64,000 nucleotides of DNA from Sediminispirochaeta bajacaliforniensis DSM 16054 (GCF_000378205.1 NZ_KB899414.1:1-64000), one strand, 5' to 3'. Counted from the first letter of the stretch, positions 51,925 through 61,072 are shown. Numbers and translations are program-made. The notes: a model not told the origin generated them from the letters alone.

Positions 51925-54066
51925 ATGAAAGCGCAACAGAAACAGAAAAGAGGCATAGGATATAGGTTAATGATGGTCATAGTCCCCCTTGTCTCAATCG
52001 TTGTACTGGTAATTGGAATTCTCGACACGAAACGGATTACCGGAAATCAGCTGGAACTGACCAATCAACTCATCGATGCCCAGACCCGCCAATATAAGCT
52101 TATTCTCGAAGAGTTTATCAATGAGCATGTCGAACGGCTGACGAAAGTAGCGGCCGCATTCTCCGGCAAAGAGCACGTCAACGCCGAAGCCCTCCGGACC
52201 GAGGCCAGTCTTATCCACCGTTTTGTTCCCGATGTTACGACAGATAATTTCTTCTATGTAAATGAGGAGGGAATACTGCGGCAGGGAGATCTCAGACTCG
52301 ATGTCTCCGACCGTGACTATTTCACAAAGGCAAAGGAAAGCGGAAAACCCGCCATAGGTAACGTTCTCATCAGCAGAGAAGATGGGAAATCGCTCATTAC
52401 CGGCTTTTCCGCTCCCATCATCGGTTCAGGTGGGCAGTTTCAGGGAGTCTTGGCAGAAGCTCTCAATCTCACCGAACTCCAACAGAAATTTAGCGATATG
52501 GATCTTGCAGGAGCCAGCTACTTTTACCTTTTTGATCCGCAGGGAACCGTCATCGCCCACACAAATCATGATTTCGTCGGGAAAAAGGTACAAGACATCA
52601 TCCATCCTTCCCTTCTCAAACGCTTTCAGGAAACACTTTTCGTACAAGATTCAGGAAACATCGAATACAGCTTCAACGGTACCAGCGTCATTGCCCACTA
52701 TAAGACTATAACCCCGTCAGATTGGAAGATTGCCGTTGCATTTGATAAGCAGATCATTATCGATAAAAGAAATCAGGCTATCCTTTTCGCTCTCGGCCAG
52801 TTTTTGATTGCAGGCGGAGGTACGATTTTGTTGATCTTCCTGCTGATCAGACCGATAACGCGAAGGATTAAACGAGTCGGAGGGCGTCTCGAGGAAATCA
52901 GCAAGGGAGAGGGTGATCTGACCAGAAGAGTGCACGTTTCTTCCGACGACGAACTGGCCGACCTTGCCGAGGCATTCAACCAATTTGCTGAAACAATGAG
53001 AGAGATGATCGGCAGCATCAAATTCGAGACAAGAAAACTTCTTGCTGTCGGAGAAGAGCTTTCCGCTAATACAGAGCAAAGTACGGCATCGATAAACGAA
53101 ATCACTGCAACGATCGAAAGCATCTCCGAACTCTCGGAGAGCCAGAGCGAAAGTGTCGGAAAAGCATCATCTTCCGTAGATCAGATAACCGGCGCCATTA
53201 ATAATCTTGGAGAGCTTATCGAGCGGCAGGCTACAAGCGTAACAGAGTCCTCTTCCGCCATTGAAGAGATGATTGCAAACATCAGAAGCCTTGCCGAGCA
53301 TACCGAACAAATTGGAATGCATATGGAATCTCTCGTCGACGCCTCCCGTAACGGCAAAGAAAAGCAGCGGGAAACCGACGAGTTGATAGCCCAGGTGGCG
53401 GAACGATCGAAAAAGCTACAGGAAACCAACGTGGTTATTGCAAAGGTGGCCGCCCAAACAAACCTCCTTGCCATGAATGCAGCCATCGAAGCAGCTCATG
53501 CAGGAAATGCAGGAAGAGGATTTGCCGTGGTTGCCGAAGAAATTCGAAGACTTGCCGAACAATCTTCAGGACAGTCAAAGGGAATCAAATCGAGCCTTGG
53601 GGAGATCAAAACCTTCATCGATCGCATCGTGGAATCCAGCACTGAAACAGGCTCCGCTTTCGAATCGGTACTGGAAGCCGTGGAAACAGTCAGAAACCTT
53701 ATAGAAGAAGACAGAGCAGCCATGCAGGAACAGGCATCCGGGGGGAGGCAGGTCCTCGAAGCGCTGACGGAAATCAACAACATTACCGAACAGGTACGGC
53801 AGGGAAGCGAAGAGATGAAGGAAGGCGGTACGGCCATCCTTAAAAATATCGGTTCGGTTTCACGACTCAGTCAGGAGATGCAATCGAGCCTATCCGAGAT
53901 TAACAATAGTGCGGTGGAAATCAACCATGCCATAGAAGAAGTACGGGAACTCACCCGGTCCAACAAAGAGGGAATAGAACTGGTAGGAAATAGTGTCGGC
54001 CGTTTCAAGACTGAAGAAGAAACAAATGAAGAAGAGATAAACAAAGAGAAGCCAGAAAAAACATAA
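51925..54066 (+). CDS. Methyl-accepting chemotaxis protein with dCache-type sensor
   Basis: A 713-residue receptor: transmembrane helix at about 11-32, a large periplasmic double-Cache-type domain (about 40-285) with the [20 protein letters not shown] block near 132-151, a second helix near 285-305, a HAMP domain opening with [10 protein letters not shown], and a long cytoplasmic coiled coil. The tip is [25 protein letters not shown], followed by [17 protein letters not shown]. Double-Cache domains usually bind amino acids or organic acids. The Glu/Lys-rich end lacks a CheR-tethering pentapeptide. The start and leaderless promoter are argued above. Confidence 0.95.
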   Translation: MKAQQKQKRGIGYRLMMVIVPLVSIVVLVIGILDTKRITGNQLELTNQLIDAQTRQYKLILEEFINEHVERLTKVAAAFSGKEHVNAEALRTEASLIHRFVPDVTTDNFFYVNEEGILRQGDLRLDVSDRDYFTKAKESGKPAIGNVLISREDGKSLITGFSAPIIGSGGQFQGVLAEALNLTELQQKFSDMDLAGASYFYLFDPQGTVIAHTNHDFVGKKVQDIIHPSLLKRFQETLFVQDSGNIEYSFNGTSVIAHYKTITPSDWKIAVAFDKQIIIDKRNQAILFALGQFLIAGGGTILLIFLLIRPITRRIKRVGGRLEEISKGEGDLTRRVHVSSDDELADLAEAFNQFAETMREMIGSIKFETRKLLAVGEELSANTEQSTASINEITATIESISELSESQSESVGKASSSVDQITGAINNLGELIERQATSVTESSSAIEEMIANIRSLAEHTEQIGMHMESLVDASRNGKEKQRETDELIAQVAERSKKLQETNVVIAKVAAQTNLLAMNAAIEAAHAGNAGRGFAVVAEEIRRLAEQSSGQSKGIKSSLGEIKTFIDRIVESSTETGSAFESVLEAVETVRNLIEEDRAAMQEQASGGRQVLEALTEINNITEQVRQGSEEMKEGGTAILKNIGSVSRLSQEMQSSLSEINNSAVEINHAIEEVRELTRSNKEGIELVGNSVGRFKTEEETNEEEINKEKPEKT

Positions 54067-54087
54067 AGGCGGGCAAAGCCCGCCTTT
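54065..54087. terminator. Bidirectional terminator between the chemoreceptor and RRM genes
   Basis: AAAGGCGGGC (54065-54074) pairs perfectly with GCCCGCCTTT (54078-54087) around a three-base loop. It lies between convergent genes and has short T-runs on both strands. Confidence 0.75.
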
Positions 54088-54105
54088 CATCGCCATAAAA
54101 ATCGC

Positions 54106-54372
54106 TTAGAAGCGGGGTCTTCTTTCCCGTTCCTTGGCTTCGTTTACACGCAGTTCTCTACCGTCAAGAGAAGTTCCGTCGAGAGCAGAAATCGCTGCTT
54201 CGGCTGCATCCATCTCTTCCATCTCAACGAATCCGAATCCCTTGCTCTGACCCGTGTACCGATCGGTAATAATGTTCACGCTGTTAACCTGACCATACTG
54301 ACCGAAAAGATCCTGAAGACTCTCCTCTCGAGTCGAATAATTCAGGTTCCCAACATAGATTTTTTTAGCCAT
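54106..54372 (-). CDS. RRM RNA-binding protein (second copy)
   Basis: An 88-residue single-RRM protein with RNP2 KIYVGNLNY at 4-12 and RNP1 KGFGFVEM near 44-51, and a basic Arg-rich tail. It is about 60% identical by eye to the protein at 21083-21364. AAAGGAG precedes ATG 54372. The two copies may respond to different conditions. Confidence 0.95.
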   Translation of the reverse strand: MAKKIYVGNLNYSTREESLQDLFGQYGQVNSVNIITDRYTGQSKGFGFVEMEEMDAAEAAISALDGTSLDGRELRVNEAKERERRPRF

Positions 54373-54575
54373 AAAAGCTCCTTTGTGTCTCTACACTATA
54401 GAGAAGCACAGTACTGATTTCCTCTGTTTCGCGATTAGTCAATTGGCAGGATGTTCAGGTGAAGCATGAAAACGACAGGCTACCGAAAAGGTCCAGAAAC
54501 AATTGCAACCGAAGAAAAGAAGTTACTTACTGTATAGCATGCCCCGGGGCATACGTCAAGGCTTCTTTTTCTACC

Positions 54576-54602
54576 AAAAAAAGCCGCTCTGTTGAGCGGC
54601 TT
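54576..54602 (-). terminator. Intrinsic terminator of tRNA-Leu
   Basis: On the minus strand AAGCCGCTC pairs with GAGCGGCTT around four bases, followed by seven T, just after the tRNA gene. Confidence 0.9.
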
Positions 54603-54603
54603 C

Positions 54604-54687
54604 TGCCCGGAAGAGGACTCGAACCTCCATGCTCCATTGAGCACCAGACCCTGAACCTGGCGTGTCTACCAATTTCACCATCCGGGC
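54604..54687 (-). tRNA. tRNA-Leu (anticodon CAG)
   Basis: Read on the minus strand the acceptor arm is GCCCGGA at the 5' end and TCCGGGC at the 3' end, with discriminator A (54604). The D-arm begins TGGTGAAATTGGTAGACAC as in leucine tRNAs. The anticodon stem CCAGG/TCTGG flanks the loop TTCAGGG, so the anticodon is CAG, reading CUG. A long variable arm (TGCTCAATGGAGCA) confirms a type II tRNA, and GGTTCGAGTCC is the T-arm. CCA is not encoded. Confidence 0.97.
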
Positions 54688-54700
54688 ATATTGTGGACAG

Positions 54701-54729
54701 ATAGTACAAATTTCATCACGAGATGTCAA
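54701..54729 (-). promoter_or_regulatory. Promoter of tRNA-Leu
   Basis: TTGACA (54724-54729) and TACTAT (54701-54706) on the minus strand are 17 bases apart; the start site would be near 54694, seven bases before the mature 5' end. Confidence 0.75.
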
Positions 54730-54769
54730 GGCGTCGGGAGGATCCGGCCTCCCGACATACACTCACTAT

Positions 54770-54898
54770 CTATTCCCATCGTCCCCGGTCGTCTCTGTGA
54801 TTATCACGAAGCGATCTTACGATCCGGCCGACCACTCTATCAAGCTGAGGTTTGAAAAAATATCCCAAAACAACTCCGACAAGAATCCAGAAAATCAT
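54770..54898 (-). CDS. 42-residue membrane protein coupled to the Hsp20 gene
   Basis: A short frame too small for most gene callers. GGGAGG lies seven bases before ATG 54898. The first 14 residues (IFWILVGVVLGYFF) form a membrane helix and the rest is basic and then acidic (DNHRDDRGRWE). The ATG shares one base with the Hsp20 stop codon (TAATG), so translation is probably coupled. Its function is unknown; its position suggests a stress-related membrane role. Confidence 0.65.
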   Translation of the reverse strand: MIFWILVGVVLGYFFKPQLDRVVGRIVRSLRDNHRDDRGRWE

Positions 54899-55383
54899 TA
54901 TGCATCCTCCCTGACAATTTCGATCTTGATTCCATCTTTTGTTTCGATGATCTCGTTCGGCGGGATGACGACCCTAAGGACGCCGTTTATGAAGGTTGCC
55001 TTTACTTTTTCCCGATCGTACTTATCTTCGGGAACAAAATAGCGCTGTGCCTCAATCGCTTTGAGTTTCAAGCGTCGTTTGAAATAATGCACTTCCCCTT
55101 CAGGCTCAAGGTTCGGGCTCTCTGCCGAGAAGATCATATAATCGCCTTGAAAACGAAGATCCAGATCTTCTTCCCGAAATCCCGCAAGTGCGAATTCAAG
55201 AACCATGCTTTTATCGGCTGTAATGTAGACGTTAACGGGAGGATATGAGTAAGAAGGGTAAAAATCGACCTTCTCATTCCAACCGCGTTTCATCTCCTCC
55301 TGAAACGACTCGCCAAAGTTACGAGTGGCTTCAAAGACCTCATCGAGTATCTGTCCGAGATCAATGACGAAATTCTCTTTCAT
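54898..55383 (-). CDS. Hsp20/alpha-crystallin-family small heat-shock protein
   Basis: A 161-residue chaperone. The alpha-crystallin core (about 48-155) starts with PPVNVYITADKSMVLEFALAGF and ends with the ATFINGVLRVVIPP block, the family A-x-x-x-n-G-v-L motif. The family binds unfolding proteins without ATP. A short C-terminal tail reads IKIEIVREDA, which contains an IxI-type anchor. GAGAGGTGACGT lies before ATG 55383. The mini-membrane protein gene follows and overlaps the stop. Confidence 0.93.
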   Translation of the reverse strand: MKENFVIDLGQILDEVFEATRNFGESFQEEMKRGWNEKVDFYPSYSYPPVNVYITADKSMVLEFALAGFREEDLDLRFQGDYMIFSAESPNLEPEGEVHYFKRRLKLKAIEAQRYFVPEDKYDREKVKATFINGVLRVVIPPNEIIETKDGIKIEIVREDA

Positions 55384-55536
55384 ACGTCACCTCTCATTGA
55401 GCGTGATATCGGTCCCTCATACGAGGCGACCAGAACAAAATAGTCCCAAACGGCGGCTATCGTTCATCTTTAATATACGAAATCCACACAAAGAAGGAAA
55501 GAAAATATGCAAGTTGAGAGAGCGTGAGCCATATGC

Positions 55537-55565
55537 TTGGCCAAAGCTGTCAATTCTGGTAGGCT
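55537..55565 (+). promoter_or_regulatory. Promoter of the YmdB-like gene, predicted leaderless
   Basis: TTGGCC (55537-55542) and TAGGCT (55560-55565) are 17 bases apart, eight bases before ATG 55574. No Shine-Dalgarno sequence precedes that ATG. Confidence 0.45.
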
Positions 55566-55573
55566 TTTCATCT

Positions 55574-56389
55574 ATGCCAGTACGAGTCCTTTACATAGGC
55601 GAAATCGTCGGGAAACCCGGCATCCATTGCATAAAAAAGGCCCTCCCCCTCTTGAAAGAACAACATCGTATCGACTTTGTAATTGCCAATGGTGAGGGAG
55701 CCACAGGTGGTTTTGGTATTGGAAAAAATCATTCAATCCAGATCCACAAATTGGGAGTCAATGTCATTACGGCCGGTGAAAAGGTCTACTATAAAAAGGA
55801 TATGGTCACCCATATTCCGAAGTCTCCCTACCTCATTCGGGCGGCCAATTTTCCCTACGGCAACCCGGGACGGGGATGGAGGACCTATACCGCAGGGGGG
55901 ATGAAACTTGCCGTAGTAGTCCTTCTCGGTCAGTCGGGGTTTCAACGAGTTCATCCGGCAAATCCTCATCTCATGCTCCCTCAGCTGGCCTCCAAGCTGA
56001 GAGAAGAGCATGACGCGATCATCGTCGATTTTCATGCCTGCACGACGGCAGAGAAGGCAAACCTCTTCTATCGAATGGACGGAGAGGTAGCGGCAATCTT
56101 GGGTAGCCACACAAAAACTTTGTCGGCAGATGAACGAGTTTTACAAGGGGGAACAGCCGTTATCAGCGATACGGGCCGAACAGGAAGCCTTTTTGGTATC
56201 GGAGGACTCGAACCTCAAACAGAAATTGGCAAATTCCTTACCCAAATCCCGGAACGATCGAAAGAGTATTGGGAAGAGCTGGAGTTACAGGGTGCCGTTG
56301 TCGAAATAAACGAAAAGGGAACGGCAAACGAGATTTACACCGTCAGGTTTCCGGTTTCCACCGAAAACCGTATGGAGGATGATTCATGA
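55574..56389 (+). CDS. YmdB-family (TIGR00282) metallophosphoesterase homologue with altered metal site
   Basis: A 271-residue protein that follows B. subtilis YmdB from end to end: GEIVGKPG, ANGEGATGGFG, RAANFPYGNPGRG, VDFHACTTAEK, LGSHTKTLSAD, SDTGRTG. YmdB hydrolyses 2',3'-cyclic nucleotides with a two-metal centre. Compared with YmdB the ligands change here: Asp8 to Glu10, Asn40 to Gly42, Asn67 to Glu69, the catalytic His68 to Lys70 and His177 to Lys181, while Glu41, His154 and His179 remain. It may be inactive or use another metal. ATG 55574 fits the conserved start. It overlaps the next gene by ATGA. Confidence 0.88.
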   Translation: MPVRVLYIGEIVGKPGIHCIKKALPLLKEQHRIDFVIANGEGATGGFGIGKNHSIQIHKLGVNVITAGEKVYYKKDMVTHIPKSPYLIRAANFPYGNPGRGWRTYTAGGMKLAVVVLLGQSGFQRVHPANPHLMLPQLASKLREEHDAIIVDFHACTTAEKANLFYRMDGEVAAILGSHTKTLSADERVLQGGTAVISDTGRTGSLFGIGGLEPQTEIGKFLTQIPERSKEYWEELELQGAVVEINEKGTANEIYTVRFPVSTENRMEDDS

Positions 56390-56802
56390 CGGAAACAGTA
56401 ACGATAGTTTCAATTTCGGGACGACTTGCAAACGTCACTTGTTTGGAAAGCGACAGTTGCAAAGGCTGTGCCGGTAATTCATTTTGTAACGTGAAAGGAC
56501 GCAGCTTCGAAGCGAAAGTTCCCAGAGAACTGGCCCAAAGCCTTATTCCGGGAGACAAAGCAGAGGTTTTGATTCCTCCCGGAAAGACCATTTTTGCAGG
56601 ATTCATGGTATTGATAGTGCCGCTACTGCTTTTTATTGCCGGATTTCTGCTCGCATCAATTCTGATTCCGGACTCGGGCGAGGGGACTCAGGCTATTATG
56701 GGAATTATCGGGCTGGGACTGGGCTTTTTGCTTGCCTTTGCTTACAACAAACTGACGGGAACCAAAAACCTACCCATCGTTGTAGGAAAAGTCACGGAAT
56801 AG
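56386..56802 (+). CDS. RseC/MucC-family (SoxR-reducing) protein
   Basis: A 138-residue membrane protein with an N-terminal cytoplasmic domain carrying four Cys (C-x5-C-x2-C-x5-C in CLESDSCKGCAGNSFC), then two transmembrane helices (about 68-88 and 102-120). It matches the RseC/SoxR-reducing layout: beta-rich domain, Cys cluster, two helices. Relatives act in sigma-E regulation or in Rnf-linked redox control. The ATG overlaps the previous gene's TGA, so the two are coupled; a shared role is unknown. Confidence 0.8.
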   Translation: MTETVTIVSISGRLANVTCLESDSCKGCAGNSFCNVKGRSFEAKVPRELAQSLIPGDKAEVLIPPGKTIFAGFMVLIVPLLLFIAGFLLASILIPDSGEGTQAIMGIIGLGLGFLLAFAYNKLTGTKNLPIVVGKVTE

Positions 56803-57985
56803 AGGCGGAAAATTCTTTCGCCTTTGTCGAAAGGACCGAAGCCATCTCACTAAGCGGGACAATATGCTGTATATGCCCTAGCTCCGCCGCAACCTTTGGC
56901 ATACCGTATACGATACTGGAAGCAGCGTCCTGAGCAATGGTAATTCCACCTTTGCGGTGGATTTCGCCAATCTTCCGAGCCCCGTCACGTCCCATTCCGG
57001 TCATGATGACGGCAAGAGCCCTCCCCCCGAACTCTTCAGCCACCGACTCAAAAAGTACATCGGCAGAAGGCCGATGGCCGTTTACGGGATCGGCGCTTGA
57101 AAGCGAAACGACCGCCGCAAGGCGCCGCCTGTGCACCTGGATATGAAAATTACCAGGGGCAATAAGCACCCTACCCCGTTTCACCAAATCACCTTCCTCG
57201 GCCTCTTTGACCTCCAAAGCGCAGATTCGATCGAGACTCCTGGCAAATTCCAGAGTGAAACCGGCAGGCATGTGCTGGACGACCAAAATGGGAAGGGGGA
57301 AATCGGCAGGAAGCTCGGAGAAAACGTTACGCAAGGCATTCGGGCCACCGGTAGAGATACCGATGGCACAAATTTCCAAAGGCCCGGCATCCTGTCTGGC
57401 AACTGGAGAGGCCACTTCTCTCGGTTCAAGTTTTCCGGCACCGGGAACAAGTTCGGAACGCAGGATCTCAGGAACGATAGTACGCTCTACTTTTCGAATG
57501 GGCCGTTCGGCAGGAGAAGGAATCGGCCGCTCCTGATCCCGTTTTTTCCTTTCGGCAACCGACAGAGACCGGCGGTACTGGAGGCCGTAAGCATACACCG
57601 TTTCCACAACCTGCTTTTCGACCAGGTGGATGTCTTCGCTGACGGAACCGGAAGGCTTCATGATAAAGTCGGAGGCACCGAGAGACAGCGCCTCCATGGT
57701 TATCTTTGCACCGCGTTTCGCTATGGATGAAAGAATCACAACAGGAATATCAATTCCGAGTCGCTTTCGTTCTTTTAAAAACTCGATACCGTTCATTTCC
57801 GGCATCTCTAGATCAAGGATAATCACATCGGGGTTCAGCCGCGGGATTTTCTGGAGCAAGAATTTGCCGTTCATTGCTTTTCCGACAAGCTCAAGCCCTT
57901 CCGCCTTTTCCACCATTCTGCCGACAAGATTCCTCATCAGAGCCGAATCATCACATATCATTACGGAAACGATTTCTTTATCCAC
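56792..57985 (-). CDS. cheB: Chemotaxis protein-glutamate methylesterase
   Basis: A 397-residue enzyme removing methyl groups from chemoreceptors. The receiver domain has CDDSA near 11-15, Asp58 in ILDLEMP and Lys near 108. A linker of about 70 residues leads to the esterase domain: catalytic Ser in GISTGGPNALR, His in VVQHMPAGFT and Asp in MGRDGA. Phosphorylation of the receiver by CheA relieves autoinhibition. The start is GTG 57985 with AGAGG before it, 12 bases after cheR. Confidence 0.96.
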   Translation of the reverse strand: MDKEIVSVMICDDSALMRNLVGRMVEKAEGLELVGKAMNGKFLLQKIPRLNPDVIILDLEMPEMNGIEFLKERKRLGIDIPVVILSSIAKRGAKITMEALSLGASDFIMKPSGSVSEDIHLVEKQVVETVYAYGLQYRRSLSVAERKKRDQERPIPSPAERPIRKVERTIVPEILRSELVPGAGKLEPREVASPVARQDAGPLEICAIGISTGGPNALRNVFSELPADFPLPILVVQHMPAGFTLEFARSLDRICALEVKEAEEGDLVKRGRVLIAPGNFHIQVHRRRLAAVVSLSSADPVNGHRPSADVLFESVAEEFGGRALAVIMTGMGRDGARKIGEIHRKGGITIAQDAASSIVYGMPKVAAELGHIQHIVPLSEMASVLSTKAKEFSASIP

Positions 57986-57997
57986 AAAAAGCCTCTG

Positions 57998-58813
57998 CTA
58001 CAAAAATTTCCGATAAATACAGGCCCAGTCGGTTTTCAAAAATTCAAATTTTGTTTCCATACCGAACAGGGATTCACTGTGCCCTATAAAAAGATAGGAA
58101 TGGCGGCTGAGCGCATCCCAGAATTTATTGATGACCGCCTGTTGGGCGGCCTCATCAAAATAGATGATGACGTTACGACAAAATACCACATCGAGACTTC
58201 GTTTCCCGCTATCGTTCTTCAGATTATGGTAATCGAAGGTCACCATCTTTTTTATTTCATCCTTAACCGTATAGCCGTTACTGACTCGCTCAAAATAGCG
58301 TTTCAAATAATGCTCGGGTACCCCGTTCATACGATTATCCGGATAAAACCCCTCTTTTGCCGTCATGAGTGATTTCAGACTCAGATCGCTTGCGGTAACC
58401 TCCCCGGAAAAACCTGCAGGCAACTGATCCTTCAGCATCATTGCGATTGAATAGGGTTCCTCACCGGTTGAACACCCTGCGCTCCATATTCTGACAACCT
58501 TATCACCAGCCTCACGCTTAAAAGAGACGAGATCGGGAATGACATAGTGCTTCAGCGTATCAAAATGAGCGGTATTTCGAAAAAACCGAGTGAGGTTCGT
58601 CGTCACCGAGTCGAGAAGAATTTTCATCTCCTCGTCCTTCATGCTGATCAGTTTAAAGTAGTCATCGATCGTTTCCAGTCCCGATTTTCGCAGACGTTCC
58701 TTCAGCCTGCTTTCGAGAATCGTTCGATTCGAGGGGGAAAAGTGTATACCGCTTTCGTCGTAAATACGATCACGAAATTTCTTAAACTGTACTTCCGAAA
58801 GAAATCTTTCCAT
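57998..58813 (-). CDS. cheR: Chemotaxis receptor methyltransferase
   Basis: A 271-residue S-adenosylmethionine-dependent enzyme methylating receptor glutamates. The N-terminal helical domain ends with RFFRNTAHFD, and the SAM site is RIWSAGCSTGEEPYSIAMML near 110-130; NVIIYFDE and LFIGHSESL follow. ATG 58813 is chosen because a promoter covers the stretch to TTG 58864; GGTGAGG lies 11 bases before it. It starts a cheR-cheB operon. Confidence 0.95.
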   Translation of the reverse strand: MERFLSEVQFKKFRDRIYDESGIHFSPSNRTILESRLKERLRKSGLETIDDYFKLISMKDEEMKILLDSVTTNLTRFFRNTAHFDTLKHYVIPDLVSFKREAGDKVVRIWSAGCSTGEEPYSIAMMLKDQLPAGFSGEVTASDLSLKSLMTAKEGFYPDNRMNGVPEHYLKRYFERVSNGYTVKDEIKKMVTFDYHNLKNDSGKRSLDVVFCRNVIIYFDEAAQQAVINKFWDALSRHSYLFIGHSESLFGMETKFEFLKTDWACIYRKFL

Positions 58814-58835
58814 TCTGCTTCGTGCCTCACCTAAA

Positions 58836-58864
58836 AGTGTAGGGTCCAGCTTTTCCGGTGTCAA
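58836..58864 (-). promoter_or_regulatory. Promoter of cheR-cheB
   Basis: A perfect TTGACA (58859-58864) and TACACT (58836-58841) on the minus strand are 17 bases apart. It rules out the upstream TTG as a start. Confidence 0.7.
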
Positions 58865-58907
58865 TAGAACAGGTTTTTTCAGGTGATCGTGCTATATTAA
58901 AAATACC

Positions 58908-59399
58908 ATGAAAAGATTCCTGTACTGCTTTTCCGTTCAAGGAATTGCTCTCGACGAAATAACCGAATCGCCCTTTGTGATTCTACACGATGTAAAACAT
59001 GATATCACCCTCCCCCTGCAGATCGGAGCATCGGAAGCAAGTTCTCTTATCCTTGCTATGGAATGCAGAGAGAAGCAGGAAGAAGAAAGCGGATACGACC
59101 TTGCGGTAGAGTTGTTTCGAAAACATCGTTTTGCCCTTCGCGGCCTTGAAGTCCGCCGCAATAAAGGGGGTCATCACAAAGGAACCCTTGTATACAAGAA
59201 AGGTATACGGACCTTTCGAACCGAGGTCAACCCGAGTACCGGCATTGTACTCTGTGCAAAGCTTGGTGCTCCTATTTTCTTCGATAAAGAAGCAGCGGAT
59301 GCCGCTGATTATGATAACAGGGTACTCATTGAACTCGCGGGAGGAAGTGCGGAGCTTCTCTATCTCGACCCGACCCATCATCCGATGCAAATCATGTAG
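58908..59399 (+). CDS. DUF151 (bifunctional nuclease-domain) protein
   Basis: A 163-residue protein. The segment ITLPLQIGASEASSLILAME and the later IVLCAKLGAPIFFDKEAAD match the bifunctional nuclease (DUF151) domain, here with an extra C-terminal stretch. Members of this family in plants and Thermotoga show nuclease activity; bacterial roles are unclear. A TATATT element (58893-58898) lies nine bases before ATG 58908 and there is no Shine-Dalgarno sequence, so it may also be leaderless; its -35 is poor. It is divergent from cheR. Confidence 0.75.
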   Translation: MKRFLYCFSVQGIALDEITESPFVILHDVKHDITLPLQIGASEASSLILAMECREKQEEESGYDLAVELFRKHRFALRGLEVRRNKGGHHKGTLVYKKGIRTFRTEVNPSTGIVLCAKLGAPIFFDKEAADAADYDNRVLIELAGGSAELLYLDPTHHPMQIM

Positions 59400-59418
59400 C
59401 CGTGTAGCTTCCCGCGGA

Positions 59419-59447
59419 TTGCGTAACAGCTCCCCCTTAAGTATAAT
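59419..59447 (+). promoter_or_regulatory. Promoter of pyrG, predicted leaderless
   Basis: TTGCGT (59419-59424) and a perfect TATAAT (59442-59447) are 17 bases apart. The -10 ends eight bases before the ATG and the intervening CAACCCAC has no Shine-Dalgarno character. Confidence 0.65.
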
Positions 59448-59455
59448 CAACCCAC

Positions 59456-61072
59456 ATGAAGAAATACGTATTCGTCACCGGCGGAGTATGTTCCAGCCTG
59501 GGCAAAGGAGTCGCAGCGACTTCTCTCGGCAACCTTCTCGAGAGTAGAGGGTTGCAGATTCGTATGGTCAAGATCGATCCGTACATCAATGTTGATGCCG
59601 GAACGATGAGTCCCTTTCAACACGGTGAGGTTTACGTCACCGACGACGGCGCGGAAACCGATCTGGATCTCGGAAACTACGCTCGTTTCACCAATGCTCC
59701 TCTCTCAAAGGTAAACTCCATAACCACCGGCCAAGTCTACCAAGAAGTGATAAAACGGGAACGGGAAGGCCGTTACCTCGGTCGAACCGTACAGGTAATC
59801 CCCCATATCACCGACGAAATCAAGCGAAGGATCTATCTTGCAAGTGAAGATCCCGAGGTGGATGTTACCATCATTGAAATAGGAGGGACGGTTGGTGACA
59901 TCGAATCCGTCCCATACCTGGAAGCAGCCCGTCAGTTCATTCACGATCTCGGAAAAGAGCATGTACTCTTTGTTCATCTCACGCTCATACCCCTTACGGT
60001 AGGAGGAGAGCTCAAAACAAAGCCGACCCAGCACTCGGTAAAAGAGCTGCTGGAAATAGGTATCCAGCCGGACATCCTTCTTTGCAGGGCTCCTTACGCC
60101 CTTGAAGATGAGATGATTCGCAAAATCAGCCTCTTTACAAACGTGGAAAAAAGAGCCGTTATTTCGGCTTATGACGTAAAGACCACCATCTATGAACTGC
60201 CGATTGTGTTCCATCAACAGCATCTCGACGAAATCGTGTTGGAAAAATTCGCCATTGAATGCAAAGACGCTGATCTTCGCTGCTGGACCAGAATGGTCGA
60301 AACAATTAAGAAGGCAAAAAGAACGGTAACGATTGGTGTGGTCGGCAAGTATATCGAGCTCCACGACTCCTACAAATCGGTCTACGAGGCTCTGGTCCAC
60401 GGCGGTATAGCCAATCAGACCAAGGTCGTGCTTCGGAAAATCGACAGTGAAGAGATCGAAACCAATGAAAAGGCAGCCGAACTTCTTGCAGGCATAGACG
60501 GCCTCCTTGTTCCCGGAGGCTTTGGAGAACGCGGTATTGCAGGGATGGTCAAGGCGGTCAAATGGGCCAGGGAAAATAAGATTCCCTGTTTCGGTATCTG
60601 CCTCGGAATGCAAGTCATGGTCATCGAATACAGCAGATCGGTACTTGGCCACGACGATGCAAATAGTACCGAATTTTCCCACCAGACGACCTACCCCGTT
60701 ATCAGCCTGCTCGAAGAGCAGATTGACGTAAAGGCCTACGGCGGAACTATGCGACTGGGCAGGAGTGCCTCGAAGCTATGCTCGGGAACGATGATATCCA
60801 ACATCTATGACACCGAACTCATCTACGAACGCCATCGGCACAGATACGAGGTAAACAACACCCACAGAAAGGAGCTTGAAGAAGGAGGCCTCATCATTGC
60901 AGCGACCACTCCCGAAGATGAGCTGGTTGAATCGGTTCAGTGGCCTGATCATCCCTGGGGAATTGGGGTACAATATCATCCCGAATTTAAATCAACACCA
61001 ATTCTTCCGCATCCCCTCTTTTCCAGTTTTATCGGTGCAAGCCTGAAACATGCGGAAGTTGAAAAGAAATAA
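59456..61072 (+). CDS. pyrG: CTP synthase
   Basis: A 538-residue enzyme making CTP from UTP, ATP and glutamine. The N-terminal amidoligase domain opens with FVTGGVCSSLGKGVAATSLG and has the MSPFQHGEVYVTDDGAE block. The C-terminal glutamine amidotransferase domain carries the catalytic Cys in CFGICLGMQ and the His-x-Glu pair in QYHPEFKS. The start begins directly at the family's conserved first residues. Its last 23 bases overlap lptC. Confidence 0.97.
   Translation: MKKYVFVTGGVCSSLGKGVAATSLGNLLESRGLQIRMVKIDPYINVDAGTMSPFQHGEVYVTDDGAETDLDLGNYARFTNAPLSKVNSITTGQVYQEVIKREREGRYLGRTVQVIPHITDEIKRRIYLASEDPEVDVTIIEIGGTVGDIESVPYLEAARQFIHDLGKEHVLFVHLTLIPLTVGGELKTKPTQHSVKELLEIGIQPDILLCRAPYALEDEMIRKISLFTNVEKRAVISAYDVKTTIYELPIVFHQQHLDEIVLEKFAIECKDADLRCWTRMVETIKKAKRTVTIGVVGKYIELHDSYKSVYEALVHGGIANQTKVVLRKIDSEEIETNEKAAELLAGIDGLLVPGGFGERGIAGMVKAVKWARENKIPCFGICLGMQVMVIEYSRSVLGHDDANSTEFSHQTTYPVISLLEEQIDVKAYGGTMRLGRSASKLCSGTMISNIYDTELIYERHRHRYEVNNTHRKELEEGGLIIAATTPEDELVESVQWPDHPWGIGVQYHPEFKSTPILPHPLFSSFIGASLKHAEVEKK

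Noticed and set aside
54733-54756. Perfect 9-bp hairpin upstream of tRNA-Leu
   Set aside because: No T-run follows on either strand, so it is not a standard terminator; kept unassigned.
58814-58864. Upstream TTG start for cheR
   Set aside because: The TTG is the first half of a perfect TTGACA -35 element and the -10 lies between it and ATG 58813.
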